The notes under the pieces: model-generated
Seen by the model: only the letters and a program-made list of their open reading frames with translations
Told to the model about the DNA's origin: nothing
The model's database searches: none
Origin: Roseomonas sp. E05
Lineage (GTDB): Bacteria > Pseudomonadota > Alphaproteobacteria > Acetobacterales > Acetobacteraceae
Direction of reading: 5' to 3'
DNA: 64,000 bases
Assembly: GCF_030063475.1 (NCBI RefSeq)
Contig: NZ_JASIRT010000009.1
Coordinates: 62,001 to 126,000 of the forward strand
Made by a program: the position numbers and the translations under genes
In this document: in pieces, positions 17,093 through 24,795 of the stretch
Numbering within the stretch: the first letter of the stretch is position 1
Layout of the letters: each line of letters starts with the position of its first letter

Positions 17093-17179
17093 TTCACTTC
17101 AGGTGATGAACTCGATGGGAAGCTTCACTCCTGTTGAAAGAACCTGTCAATCCGATTTCGGCTCTTCACTCCAGGTGAA
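17093..17179. promoter_or_regulatory. triple TTCAC-N5-GTGAA operator array
   Basis: Three copies of a 15 bp palindrome lie in the divergent gap between hyuA and the XRE-cupin gene: TTCACTTCAGGTGAT at 17093-17107, TTCACTCCTGTTGAA at 17124-17138 and TTCACTCCAGGTGAA at 17165-17179. The third is a perfect TTCAC-N5-GTGAA; each of the others has one half-site mismatch. Spacings of 31 and 41 bp are close to three and four helical turns, so all sites face the same side of the DNA. They are likely binding sites for the adjacent XRE-cupin regulator. Confidence 0.75.
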
Positions 17180-17241
17180 GATCTCTTGCCGCCGGACAAC
17201 CAGACCTGCCAATGAGGAAAAAACTGAGGAAGAGCCATCGC

Positions 17242-17904
17242 ATGCGTGAGAGCGGCACCATATTGCGGCGCCGGGCAGCGACCGAGGAGGAGCCATCCGC
17301 CATGGCGGCGGATCGCGCCTTCGACCAGAGGATCGGAGCCATGGCCCGGCTGCTGCGCAGCCAGCGTGGCTGGTCCATCCAGGAACTGTCCAGCCGGTGC
17401 GGCCTTTCCACCGGCATGATCAGCCAGATTGAACGCGGGCTCTCCACCCCCTCGCTGCGCTCCCTGCGCGTGCTGGCCGCGGCTCTGGAGGTTCCGGTCG
17501 GCCAGTTCTTCGAGAACGGGGAGAGGGGCGGCGCCGGGGCCGCGGCCTATGTGGTCCGCCGTGCCAGCCGGCGGGTGATGAACCTGAACAACCGTGGCGT
17601 CACCAAGGCCTTCCTGATGCCGCCAGGGGCTGGCCTGCTGGACATGTGGGAGTTCCGCATCGCCCCGGGCGGCTCCTCGGGCGGGGATCTCGCCCAGCAC
17701 GAAGGTGAGAAGGCGGGCGTGGTGCTGGAGGGGCGGCTTCAACTCTGGCTGGATGGGGCGCCGCTGGAACTGGAGGCGGGTGACAGCTTCCGGTTTTCCG
17801 GCCTGCAGCCGCATCGTGTGGACAATCCCTATGCAATGGAGGCGGCCGCCATCTGGATCATCGTTCCGGCGCGCGACAGCGCCGGGGGCAAGGCCGCCCT
17901 CTGA
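17242..17904 (+). CDS. XRE family regulator with C-terminal cupin domain
   Basis: A regulator with an N-terminal XRE helix-turn-helix (IGAMARLLRSQRGWSIQEL, then GLSTGMISQIERGLSTPSL) and a C-terminal cupin sensor (HEGEKAGVVLEGRLQLWLDG, LEAGDSFRFSGLQPHRVDNP). This architecture is typical of repressors of polyamine, amino-acid and amide catabolism that sense a small ligand in the cupin. Three in-frame starts are possible: 17212 (no clear ribosome site), 17242 (GAGGAAG upstream) and 17302 (GAGGAGGAG upstream). I give 17242 as a compromise. It is divergent from hyuA across the operator array. Confidence 0.9.
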   Translation: MRESGTILRRRAATEEEPSAMAADRAFDQRIGAMARLLRSQRGWSIQELSSRCGLSTGMISQIERGLSTPSLRSLRVLAAALEVPVGQFFENGERGGAGAAAYVVRRASRRVMNLNNRGVTKAFLMPPGAGLLDMWEFRIAPGGSSGGDLAQHEGEKAGVVLEGRLQLWLDGAPLELEAGDSFRFSGLQPHRVDNPYAMEAAAIWIIVPARDSAGGKAAL

Positions 17905-17937
17905 GCTTCCGGCGCGGGCTCCGGCTCCGCGGCCATG

Positions 17938-17962
17938 GGCGGGGCGAATCCACGGCCCCGCC
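17938..17962. terminator. hairpin between convergent XRE and Bug genes
   Basis: GGCGGGGC and GCCCCGCC form a perfect 8 bp stem with a 9-base loop, in the 120 bp gap between the convergent XRE-cupin and Bug receptor genes. It is a candidate bidirectional terminator without a T-run. Confidence 0.4.
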
Positions 17963-18024
17963 GAGTCGGTCCGGCAAGCGAGCGCGGGGCTGCGCCGCAT
18001 TTTGCGGCACAACCTCGGCCGCCG

Positions 18025-19041
18025 TCACTCCAGCACGATCTTCGCCTCCCTGATCACACTCGCCCATTGCGCGGTTTCCTTCATCATCCGGGCGTGCATG
18101 GGCTCCGGTGCCGCATAGGTCGGGAAGAAGTTGCTGGCGGCGTAGAAGGATTGCAGCTCCGGTGATTCGAGTGCCTGCCGCAGTGCGACGGAGATCCGCC
18201 GCGCCAGGGCCGGGTCCATTCCGCCCGGTGCCACGAAGGCCTGCCAGCTTTCCGTCGCCGCGCCCGGCAGGCCGGCCTCGGCGAAAGTCGGCAGGTCGGG
18301 CAGGGAGGGGGCGCGGGTCGGCGCCGCGGTGGCCAGCATCTTGACCTGGCCCGCATCGAGATAGGGCTTGGCGAAGCCGGGCGTGTCCAGCATCAGCTGA
18401 ATGCGGCCGCTGATGAGATCCGTCATGGCCGGCGCCGCGCCGCGATAGGGCACATGGGTCAGTTGCACGCCAGCCTGCCGGGCCAGCAGCTCGAAGCCCA
18501 GATGCGTCACGCCGCCCGCCCCGCCGGAGCCGTAATAGACCTCGCCCGGCCGGGTGCGCGCCATCTCCAGCACGTCGCCCAGCGTCCTCGCCGGCAGGTT
18601 CGCGGGGGCCAGCAGCAGCAGGTAGTCGGTCGTGACCTGGCCGATCGGCGTCAGGTCCTTCAGCGGATTGATCCGCAGACTGGGGTAGAGGGTGGGGTTG
18701 GTGGTCAGCATGCCGGAATTGGCGTGCAGCAGCGTGTAGCCGTCGGCCGCCTGCGTGGCGGTGTACTCCATGCCCAGATTGCCGCCGGCGCCGGGCCGGT
18801 TCTCCACCACGAAGGACTGGCCCAGCATGGCGGAAAGCCGCTGGGCCAGAGGGCGGCAGACCACGTCCACCCCGCCGCCCGGCGCGAAGGGCACGATGAT
18901 GCGCACCATTCGCTCCGGCCAGGCGGGGGCGTCGGCGGCGGCACGCCGCGCGAGCCAGGGCAGCGCGAGCGTGCCGGCGGCCGCCACAAGGGCGGCGCGG
19001 CGGCCCGGTCGCGGGGTTCCGGCGGGGGTCTTGTCTTTCAT
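18025..19041 (-). CDS. Bug/TctC-family periplasmic receptor
   Basis: A 338-residue receptor. The signal region includes PGRRAALVAAAGTLALPWL with a possible Tat-like Arg pair, cleaved near RAAADA. Bug blocks are VRIIVPFAPGGGVDVV, VVENRPGAGGNLG and HVPYRGAAPAMTDLISG. The start at 19041 is set by AGGAGG nine bases upstream; 19068 is too early. It is the last gene behind the dihydroxyacetone kinase (57 bp), which suggests a triose, tetrulose or hydroxy-acid ligand. No TctAB is present. Confidence 0.92.
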   Translation of the reverse strand: MKDKTPAGTPRPGRRAALVAAAGTLALPWLARRAAADAPAWPERMVRIIVPFAPGGGVDVVCRPLAQRLSAMLGQSFVVENRPGAGGNLGMEYTATQAADGYTLLHANSGMLTTNPTLYPSLRINPLKDLTPIGQVTTDYLLLLAPANLPARTLGDVLEMARTRPGEVYYGSGGAGGVTHLGFELLARQAGVQLTHVPYRGAAPAMTDLISGRIQLMLDTPGFAKPYLDAGQVKMLATAAPTRAPSLPDLPTFAEAGLPGAATESWQAFVAPGGMDPALARRISVALRQALESPELQSFYAASNFFPTYAAPEPMHARMMKETAQWASVIREAKIVLE

Positions 19042-19098
19042 GGTTCGTTTCCTCCTGTCCTGTGTCATGCGCCCCCGCGCCGGTGCGGCGTGAAGGGG

Positions 19099-20802
19099 TT
19101 AGGCGCTGGCTGGCCTCGGGGTGAGGGCTTCCAGCCAGATCGCGGCCGCCACGGCGCCGCCGTCCGGGATGCCGAGGCTGCGGCCGCCGAGATAGGCGGC
19201 GCGGCCCAGGCGGGGGTGCATCCCGGCCGTCGCCTCGGCCCCGGCCTGCGCGGCGTGCGCGGCGCCGGCCCAGGCCTCGGCCGGCGGAAGCCCCTCGGCG
19301 AGGCCCTTGGCGAAGGCCTCCGCCGCCGGGCGCAGCGCGTCCACCATCGTGCGGTCCCCGGGACGGGCGCCGCCCAGTTCCGAGATGGCGTCCACCGCCG
19401 CGGCGAAGGCGTGCGACCAGTCCGCCGCCGAAGGGGTGCCCTCCGGCAGGCTGCGCGCGGCGCGCAGCAGCGCCGTGGCGTAGAAGGGGCCCGAACTGCC
19501 GGCGATGGCGCGGCGCAGCGCCTCGCCCATCCGCGTCAGGGCGGTTGCCGGGTCGGTCCAGGCGGCCTCCGGCAGCGCCCGCAGGGCGCCGGCGCCGCGC
19601 GCCATGCTGATGCCGAGGTCGCCGTCGCCCGCCGCGCTGTCCAGCTCGGTCAGCCGTGCCTCCTGCGCCTCCAGCGCGGCGGCGGCGGCCAGCGCCGCAT
19701 GCTTCACCGCCTGGCCGGCCGGGGTGGCGGGCCGGGCCGCCATGGCCTCGTTGGGCGGGGCGGGGACGCGCAGGCTCTGCCGCGCCGCACCGATGCGCCC
19801 GCTGCCCGGCCAGGCCGGCGCATCCGTGGGCGCGTCCAGCCGGGCCAGGCGGGCATCGTCCAGCGTCAGCACCGTCAGGGAGACGCCGGGCATTTCCAGC
19901 GCCGTCAGCAGGTTGCCGCTCCAGACGCGTTCCACCGCCAGGCCGCGCTCGCGCAGGCCTGCCAGGGCCCGGCGCGCCACGATGGCCAGCTCCATCGGCG
20001 GCGTGCCACCCAGCCCGTTCACCAGCAGCGCGACGCGGTCGCCGCCGCGCAGGGTGCGATCCTCGGCGATGGTGGCGAGCATCTCGTCCACCAGCGCGTC
20101 GGCAGGGCGCAGGTTCACCCGGCGGACGCCCTGCTCGCCATGGATGCCGAGGCCGAGCTCCACCTCGTCGTCGCCGAGCAGGAAGCCGGGGCGGCCGGCG
20201 GCCGGCACGGTGCAGGCGCCGAGCGCCACGCCCATGGTGCCCATCGCCGCGGCGGCAGCGCGCGCCTCGGCCGCCACCTGCTCCAGCGGCAGGCCGGCCG
20301 CGGCGGCGGCGCCCGCCACCTTGTGCACCAGCACCGTCCCGGCGATGCCACGTCGCCGCTCGGGCGGCACCGTGTCTCGCAGGGCCACGTCATCGGCCAC
20401 CACGACGAGTTCGGTCGGGATGCCCTCGGCGCGCGCCAGCTCGGCGGCGAGGCCGAAGTTCAACCGGTCGCCGGTATAGTTCTTCACCACCAGCAGGGCG
20501 CCGCGCGGCCCGGCCACGGCGCGGATGCCGGCCAGCACGGCATCGACACTCGGGGAGGTGAAGACATCCCCGGAGATGGCCCCCGCCAGCATGCCCTCGC
20601 CGACATAGCCCGCATGCGCCGGCTCATGCCCGCTGCCGCCACCGGAGAGCACGGCGACGCCGCGCGCCGCCGGGGCGGCCGGCAGGCCGGCGCGCACCAC
20701 CACATCCTCCTCCGCCAGCAGCGCCTGGCCGGGGGCGAGGTCCACCAGGCCCTCCAGCATCTCCCGCACCACGCCGCGCGGATCATTGACCAGCTTCTTC
20801 AT
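19099..20802 (-). CDS. single-chain dihydroxyacetone kinase (DhaK-DhaL fusion)
   Basis: A 567-residue ATP-dependent kinase combining a DhaK domain (about residues 1-330) and a DhaL domain (about 370-565). DhaK features are LSGGGSGHEPAHAGYV and ELGLGIHGEQGVRR, which carries the His that binds the keto substrate covalently. DhaL is marked by DSAAGDGDLGISMARG, the Mg-ATP-binding Asp cluster. The product would be dihydroxyacetone phosphate or a related ketose phosphate such as erythrulose phosphate. Fused forms use ATP, unlike PTS-linked DhaKLM. AAGGA lies 7 bases before the ATG at 20802, which itself lies 14 bp after an FAD-oxidase remnant. Confidence 0.92.
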   Translation of the reverse strand: MKKLVNDPRGVVREMLEGLVDLAPGQALLAEEDVVVRAGLPAAPAARGVAVLSGGGSGHEPAHAGYVGEGMLAGAISGDVFTSPSVDAVLAGIRAVAGPRGALLVVKNYTGDRLNFGLAAELARAEGIPTELVVVADDVALRDTVPPERRRGIAGTVLVHKVAGAAAAAGLPLEQVAAEARAAAAAMGTMGVALGACTVPAAGRPGFLLGDDEVELGLGIHGEQGVRRVNLRPADALVDEMLATIAEDRTLRGGDRVALLVNGLGGTPPMELAIVARRALAGLRERGLAVERVWSGNLLTALEMPGVSLTVLTLDDARLARLDAPTDAPAWPGSGRIGAARQSLRVPAPPNEAMAARPATPAGQAVKHAALAAAAALEAQEARLTELDSAAGDGDLGISMARGAGALRALPEAAWTDPATALTRMGEALRRAIAGSSGPFYATALLRAARSLPEGTPSAADWSHAFAAAVDAISELGGARPGDRTMVDALRPAAEAFAKGLAEGLPPAEAWAGAAHAAQAGAEATAGMHPRLGRAAYLGGRSLGIPDGGAVAAAIWLEALTPRPASA

Positions 20803-20816
20803 TTGTCTTTCCTTCA

Positions 20817-21170
20817 TCACCACCCGGCGAGCGGCTTCAGCAGCTTCCCCGGGTTCATGATGCCGCGCGGGTCCAGCGCCCGCTTCACGGCCCACATCAG
20901 CGCCAGGCCCTCGCCGTGCTCCAGCGCGATGAGGTCCAGCTTGTGCAGGCCGATACCGTGCTCGCCCAGGCGGCTTCCGCCAAGGCGGGACGCCCGGCCG
21001 CCTGCCCGGCAGGCCAGTCCTTCCGCGCAGCGCCTGCAGGCAGAGGTCCAGCAGGCCGCCTGTATGGGAGGGGCGCATGCAGATGCCGCCGTGGCGCACT
21101 TGCCGAGAAGGCGGCGCAGATCCGGCGGCGGCGCCGCAGCGTCGGGGCGGCCTGTGACGTGCCTGGGCAT
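20817..21170 (-). pseudogene. remnant of a GlcD-type FAD-linked oxidase
   Basis: A 117-codon open frame whose last 49 residues (from [20 protein letters not shown] to [14 protein letters not shown]) match the C-terminus of glycolate/D-lactate oxidases, where the full enzyme is about 470 residues. The first 30 residues ([14 protein letters not shown]) loosely resemble the N-terminus of the same family. The 40 residues between resemble nothing I know. The FAD-binding domain is absent, so this is read as an internally deleted pseudogene. Its stop overlaps an upstream ATG of the kinase gene. It probably once formed part of the kinase operon. Confidence 0.7.
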
Positions 21171-21240
21171 GGGGCTTCCTGGGGTGCGGTTCTCTCGGGC
21201 GGGGGAGGCAGGGCGCCGGTAAGCGCCCCACCCTCCGCTG

Positions 21241-22557
21241 TCAGGCGCTGCGAGCCGGGCGCAGAGCCAGGGCGCAGGCGCCGGAGAAAAGCGCCATGGC
21301 GGCCATGTAGGCGGCGATCATTGCCGTGCTGCCCTGCTCAGCCAGCAGCGCCGTGGCGATGAGCGGGGAGAGGCCGCCGCCGAGGATCGGGCCGATCTGC
21401 TGCACCAGGGAAAGGCCGCTGTAGCGGATGCGGGCGGGGAACAGCTCCGAGAAGAAGGCACCCTGCGCGCCGAAGACCGAACCATGGCCCAGCGCCAGGC
21501 CCAGTGCGATGGCAAGCCAGACCATGCCGGTGTGGCCGCTGTCGAGCATTGTGAAGAAGACCAGCGCCAGCAGCGCCTGGAACGCCATGCCGCCGAGATA
21601 GACCGCGCGGCGCCCGATGCGGTCGGAAAGGGCACCGAAGAAGGGCAGGGTGAGGCATTCCAGCGCGCAGCCGACCAGCACGCCGTTCAGGATCTCCTGC
21701 CGCGGCAGGCCGAGCCGGCTGACGCAGTAGGTGATGGCGAAGACGGCGTAGATGTTGAACAGCCCGCTCTCTGCGACCTTGGCGCCGATGCCCAGGAGCA
21801 CGTTGCGGCGGTGGTCGCGCACCGCCTCGACCACCGGCAGGCTCGCCGCCTGGCCTTCGCGCAGCACGCGCTGGAAGGCGGGCGTTTCCGAGATCTGGAA
21901 GCGGATGAACAGGCCGGTGCCGACGAGCACGATGCTGAACAGGAAGGGCAGGCGCCAGCCCCAGGAGAGGAACTGCGCCTCCTCCATCTGCGTCGAGAGC
22001 ACGCCGAGCAGCACGATCGGGATCAGGAAGCCGGCCGGGACGCCGACATGCACAAGGGCGCTGAAGAAGCCCCGTCGCTCGGGTGGCGCATGCTCCACCG
22101 TCATGACCATGCCGCCGCCATATTCGCCGCCGATGCCGATGCCCTGCGCCATTCGGAGCACCACCAGCGCGATCGGCGCCAGCACGCCGATGCTGTCATA
22201 GGAAGGCACGAGGCCGATCAGGAAGGTGCCGATTCCCATGATGAGCATGGTCATCAGCAGCGCGGTCTTGCGACCGGCGCGGTCACCGAAATGGCCGAAG
22301 AGGATGCCGCCCAGCGGCCGCGCGCAATATCCGACGAAGAAGGTGGCGAAGGCGGCCAGTGAGCCGACCAGCGGATCGAAGCTGGGGAAGAAGATCTTGT
22401 TGAAGACCAGCGCGGTGGCGGTGGCGTACAGGGTGAAGTCGTAATACTCGATGGTATTGCCGATGGCGCTGGCGAACGCGACCTTGCGCATGTCGCTGCT
22501 GCTGGCGTGTCGGACCGATGCGACGGGCTCCGCCGCCGTACCGATATTGGCTGACAT
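21241..22557 (-). CDS. MFS transporter, metabolite:H+ symporter (MHS) family
   Basis: A 438-residue, 12-helix major facilitator. MHS-family hallmarks are [18 protein letters not shown] in helix 1, [19 protein letters not shown] between helices 2 and 3, and [18 protein letters not shown] in helix 4. The family contains ShiA, ProP, CitA and KgtP, so a carboxylate or similar acid is the expected substrate. It is divergent from the DapA-family gene; a palindrome about 80-100 bp upstream suggests control by the nearby IclR protein. Confidence 0.93.
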   Translation of the reverse strand: MSANIGTAAEPVASVRHASSSDMRKVAFASAIGNTIEYYDFTLYATATALVFNKIFFPSFDPLVGSLAAFATFFVGYCARPLGGILFGHFGDRAGRKTALLMTMLIMGIGTFLIGLVPSYDSIGVLAPIALVVLRMAQGIGIGGEYGGGMVMTVEHAPPERRGFFSALVHVGVPAGFLIPIVLLGVLSTQMEEAQFLSWGWRLPFLFSIVLVGTGLFIRFQISETPAFQRVLREGQAASLPVVEAVRDHRRNVLLGIGAKVAESGLFNIYAVFAITYCVSRLGLPRQEILNGVLVGCALECLTLPFFGALSDRIGRRAVYLGGMAFQALLALVFFTMLDSGHTGMVWLAIALGLALGHGSVFGAQGAFFSELFPARIRYSGLSLVQQIGPILGGGLSPLIATALLAEQGSTAMIAAYMAAMALFSGACALALRPARSA

Positions 22558-22637
22558 CCTGTTCCCTCCTTATTTCCGGCGCCCTCCTCCGCTGGCGGCG
22601 GCGGGGCGCATCGAGTTTCATCGGGTGCCGGATTCAT

Positions 22638-22656
22638 ATGTCCGTATTCCGGACAT
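22638..22656. promoter_or_regulatory. perfect 19 bp palindrome, MFS-proximal operator
   Basis: ATGTCCG-TATTC-CGGACAT is a perfect 7-5-7 palindrome 81 bp upstream of the MFS start. A second copy lies 158 bp away at 22796, about 15 helical turns. Size and symmetry fit an IclR-type operator. Confidence 0.7.
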
Positions 22657-22795
22657 TACGTTGGGCGGGAACCGAACCTCCTGTCAATCGCATTCCTGCG
22701 CCCATCAGAGAGATGCTGTTCCCTCCGGGACTTCCAGACGATTTACGACAAGGCTGCCAAAACGGGCATTGACCATCTTGTGGAAATACCGAACC

Positions 22796-22814
22796 ATGTC
22801 CGTTATCCGGACAG
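22796..22814. promoter_or_regulatory. 19 bp palindrome, DapA-family-proximal operator
   Basis: ATGTCCG-TTATC-CGGACAG differs from the perfect copy at 22638 by one half-site base plus changes in the spacer. It lies 38 bp before the DapA-family start codon, a repressing position. The 295 bp gap 22558-22852 holds only these two sites and presumably both promoters. Confidence 0.7.
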
Positions 22815-22852
22815 TCAGTGGTGATGAGGCCGGGACCCGCTTGGAGGAAACC

Positions 22853-23767
22853 ATGCAACGCAAGCTGATGGGCATCATCCCGCCCATGACCACCCCCTTC
22901 GATGCGAACGGCGAAATCGATGAAGCCGCCTACCGCGCGCAGGTGCGCTTCTTCCTGGGCAAGGGTGTCCATGGCATCTGCGTGGGCGGCAGCACCGGTG
23001 AGGGCCACACCCTCACGCGCGACGAGTTCAAGATGCTGATGACCGCCGCGGCGGAGGAGACCGACGGGCAGGTTCCGCTCGTTGCCGGCATCATCGCCAA
23101 CAGCACGCGCGAGGCCATCCTGCGCGCGCGCGACGTCGAGCACCTGCCGATCGATGCGCTGCAGATCACCCCGGTGCACTATCTCTTCAAGCCGGATGAG
23201 GAAGCGACCTACAACCACTTCAAGACGCTGACCGAGGCCGTCAAGCAGCCGGTCATCATCTACAACGTCATCCCCTGGAACTATCTGAGCCCCGCGCAGC
23301 TCATCCGCATCATGCGCGAGATCCCGGGCGTCATCGGCGTCAAGCAGAGCCAGGGCGACATGAAGCTGATGGCCGACCTGCTGCTCGATGTGCCCGAGGG
23401 CAAGCTGGTCTTCTCGGCGGTTGATGCGCTGCTCTATCCCTCCTTCGCCCTCGGCTCGCCCGGCACCATCGCGGCCAATCCGGCGGCAGTCCCGGGTGTC
23501 TGCGTGGCGCTGTGGGATGCCGTGCAGCGCGGCGACCATGCGGCGGCGATGGAGATCCACACGCGCATGCTGCGCTTCTGGAACACCATCGTCGGCGACA
23601 ACCTGCCGGCCTGCGTGAAATACGCGCTGGGGCTGCAGGGCTGCCCCGTCGGCCTGCCGCGCGCGCCGATGCCGCCCGCCAGCGCGAAGCAGAAGGCGGC
23701 CATCGAGCCGGCGCTGCGCCACCTGCTGGAGCTTGAGCCGAGCGGGATCCGCGCGGCGGCGGAGTGA
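22853..23767 (+). CDS. dihydrodipicolinate synthase/N-acetylneuraminate lyase family protein
   Basis: A 304-residue TIM-barrel class I aldolase of the DapA superfamily. Substrate-loop motif GGSTGEGHTL (about residues 45-54), catalytic Tyr in IIYNVIPWNYLS and the Schiff-base Lys in GVIGVKQSQGD are all present. GGAGG precedes the ATG at 22853. The gene pairs with a divergent MFS carboxylate transporter and a downstream IclR regulator, so a catabolic 2-keto-acid aldolase or dehydratase is more likely than lysine biosynthesis. The specific substrate is unknown. Confidence 0.92.
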   Translation: MQRKLMGIIPPMTTPFDANGEIDEAAYRAQVRFFLGKGVHGICVGGSTGEGHTLTRDEFKMLMTAAAEETDGQVPLVAGIIANSTREAILRARDVEHLPIDALQITPVHYLFKPDEEATYNHFKTLTEAVKQPVIIYNVIPWNYLSPAQLIRIMREIPGVIGVKQSQGDMKLMADLLLDVPEGKLVFSAVDALLYPSFALGSPGTIAANPAAVPGVCVALWDAVQRGDHAAAMEIHTRMLRFWNTIVGDNLPACVKYALGLQGCPVGLPRAPMPPASAKQKAAIEPALRHLLELEPSGIRAAAE

Positions 23768-23854
23768 CCGCTTCCGGGAGACCGGAGAGCGGGTCCGTGC
23801 CGGGTGCGTTTTTGGCTTGCACCCGGCGCGGCACCCGCCTACGCCACTCCCATC

Positions 23855-24670
23855 ATGCCCGATGACCTGAGGACATCCACGCCGCTGCCGGGAGGCGATG
23901 CTGGCCGCCCGAGCGTGAAATCCCTGTTCAAGATGCTTGAGGTCCTGGAGTGCTTCTCCGCCGTGGACCGTGAGCTGTCCGTGGTCGAGATCGCGCGCCG
24001 CACCGGCATGCCGCGGACCACCGTCCACCGCATCGTGGACAGCCTGCGCAGCGTGGGGCTGATCGAGCAGGAGGCCAGCCGCGAGCGCTACCGCCTCGGC
24101 ATCAAGCTGTTCCAGCTCGGCAATACGGCTCTACGGAACCTGCCGCTCTACCGCGAGGCGCCCCCCTTCGTGGATACCCTCGCCAAGCTGAGCGGCGAGG
24201 TCGTGCATCTCTGCGTGTTCGACGGCAATGAGATGGTCTTCGTCGAGCGCTCCGAGCGCAGCGCCCGCACCAACAACGCTCTCGTCACGATGGAAGCGAG
24301 CCCGGCGTACAGCACGGGCGTGGGGAAGGCGGCCCTGGCCTTCCAGGATGAGATCGTCATCGAGCGCATCCTGCGCCAGGGCCTGACGCGCTTCACCGCG
24401 CACACCCTGGTGGAGCCTGATCTGTTGCGGGCCGAGCTGGCGAAGATCCGCGCCCGCGGCTATGCCGTCGATGATTGCGAGCACGAGCCGGACCTGCGTT
24501 GCGTTGCCGCGCCGATCCGCAATTCCGCCGGCAAGGTCTTCGCCGGCATCAGCGTCAGCGGCCCCTGCCGCCGCATTCCCCACAGCCGGGTGGAGGAACT
24601 CGCCCGGCTGGTCATTGCCCATGCGGAGATGATATCGGTCCGGCTGGGCTATACACCCTCGCGGAGCTGA
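23855..24670 (+). CDS. IclR family regulator
   Basis: A 271-residue regulator. The N-terminal winged helix (VKSLFKMLEVLECFSAV, VVEIARRTGMPRTTVHRIV) is followed by the IclR effector domain (YSTGVGKAALAFQDE, GYAVDDCEHEPDLRCVAAPI, ISVSGPCRRI). It lies 87 bp after the DapA-family gene. Two palindromes in the upstream divergent promoter are probable targets. The start at 23855 fits the domain; a start at 23804 would add an unsupported extension. Confidence 0.9.
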   Translation: MPDDLRTSTPLPGGDAGRPSVKSLFKMLEVLECFSAVDRELSVVEIARRTGMPRTTVHRIVDSLRSVGLIEQEASRERYRLGIKLFQLGNTALRNLPLYREAPPFVDTLAKLSGEVVHLCVFDGNEMVFVERSERSARTNNALVTMEASPAYSTGVGKAALAFQDEIVIERILRQGLTRFTAHTLVEPDLLRAELAKIRARGYAVDDCEHEPDLRCVAAPIRNSAGKVFAGISVSGPCRRIPHSRVEELARLVIAHAEMISVRLGYTPSRS

Positions 24671-24680
24671 GCCGCCCGCC

Positions 24681-24710
24681 CTGCCGGGGGGGGCAGCATG
24701 CACCCGGCAG
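24681..24710 (+). terminator. hairpin after the IclR gene
   Basis: CTGCCGGG and CCCGGCAG form an 8 bp stem around a 14-base loop, starting 11 bp after the IclR stop. It is a candidate terminator separating the IclR unit from the peptide-receptor gene. Confidence 0.35.
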
Positions 24711-24795
24711 AAACTCATTGCTTTGCTGTCATGTGAGGGGCTTTCGCCGCCGCGCTGGCTTGTGGCGGGAGAGAGTGCATGGTTGTCTTTCGCGC

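Noticed and set aside
22451-22852. Longer start for the DapA-family protein
   Set aside because: The frame would cross both operator palindromes and part of the divergent MFS gene. The ATG at 22853 has GGAGG and fits the family N-terminus.
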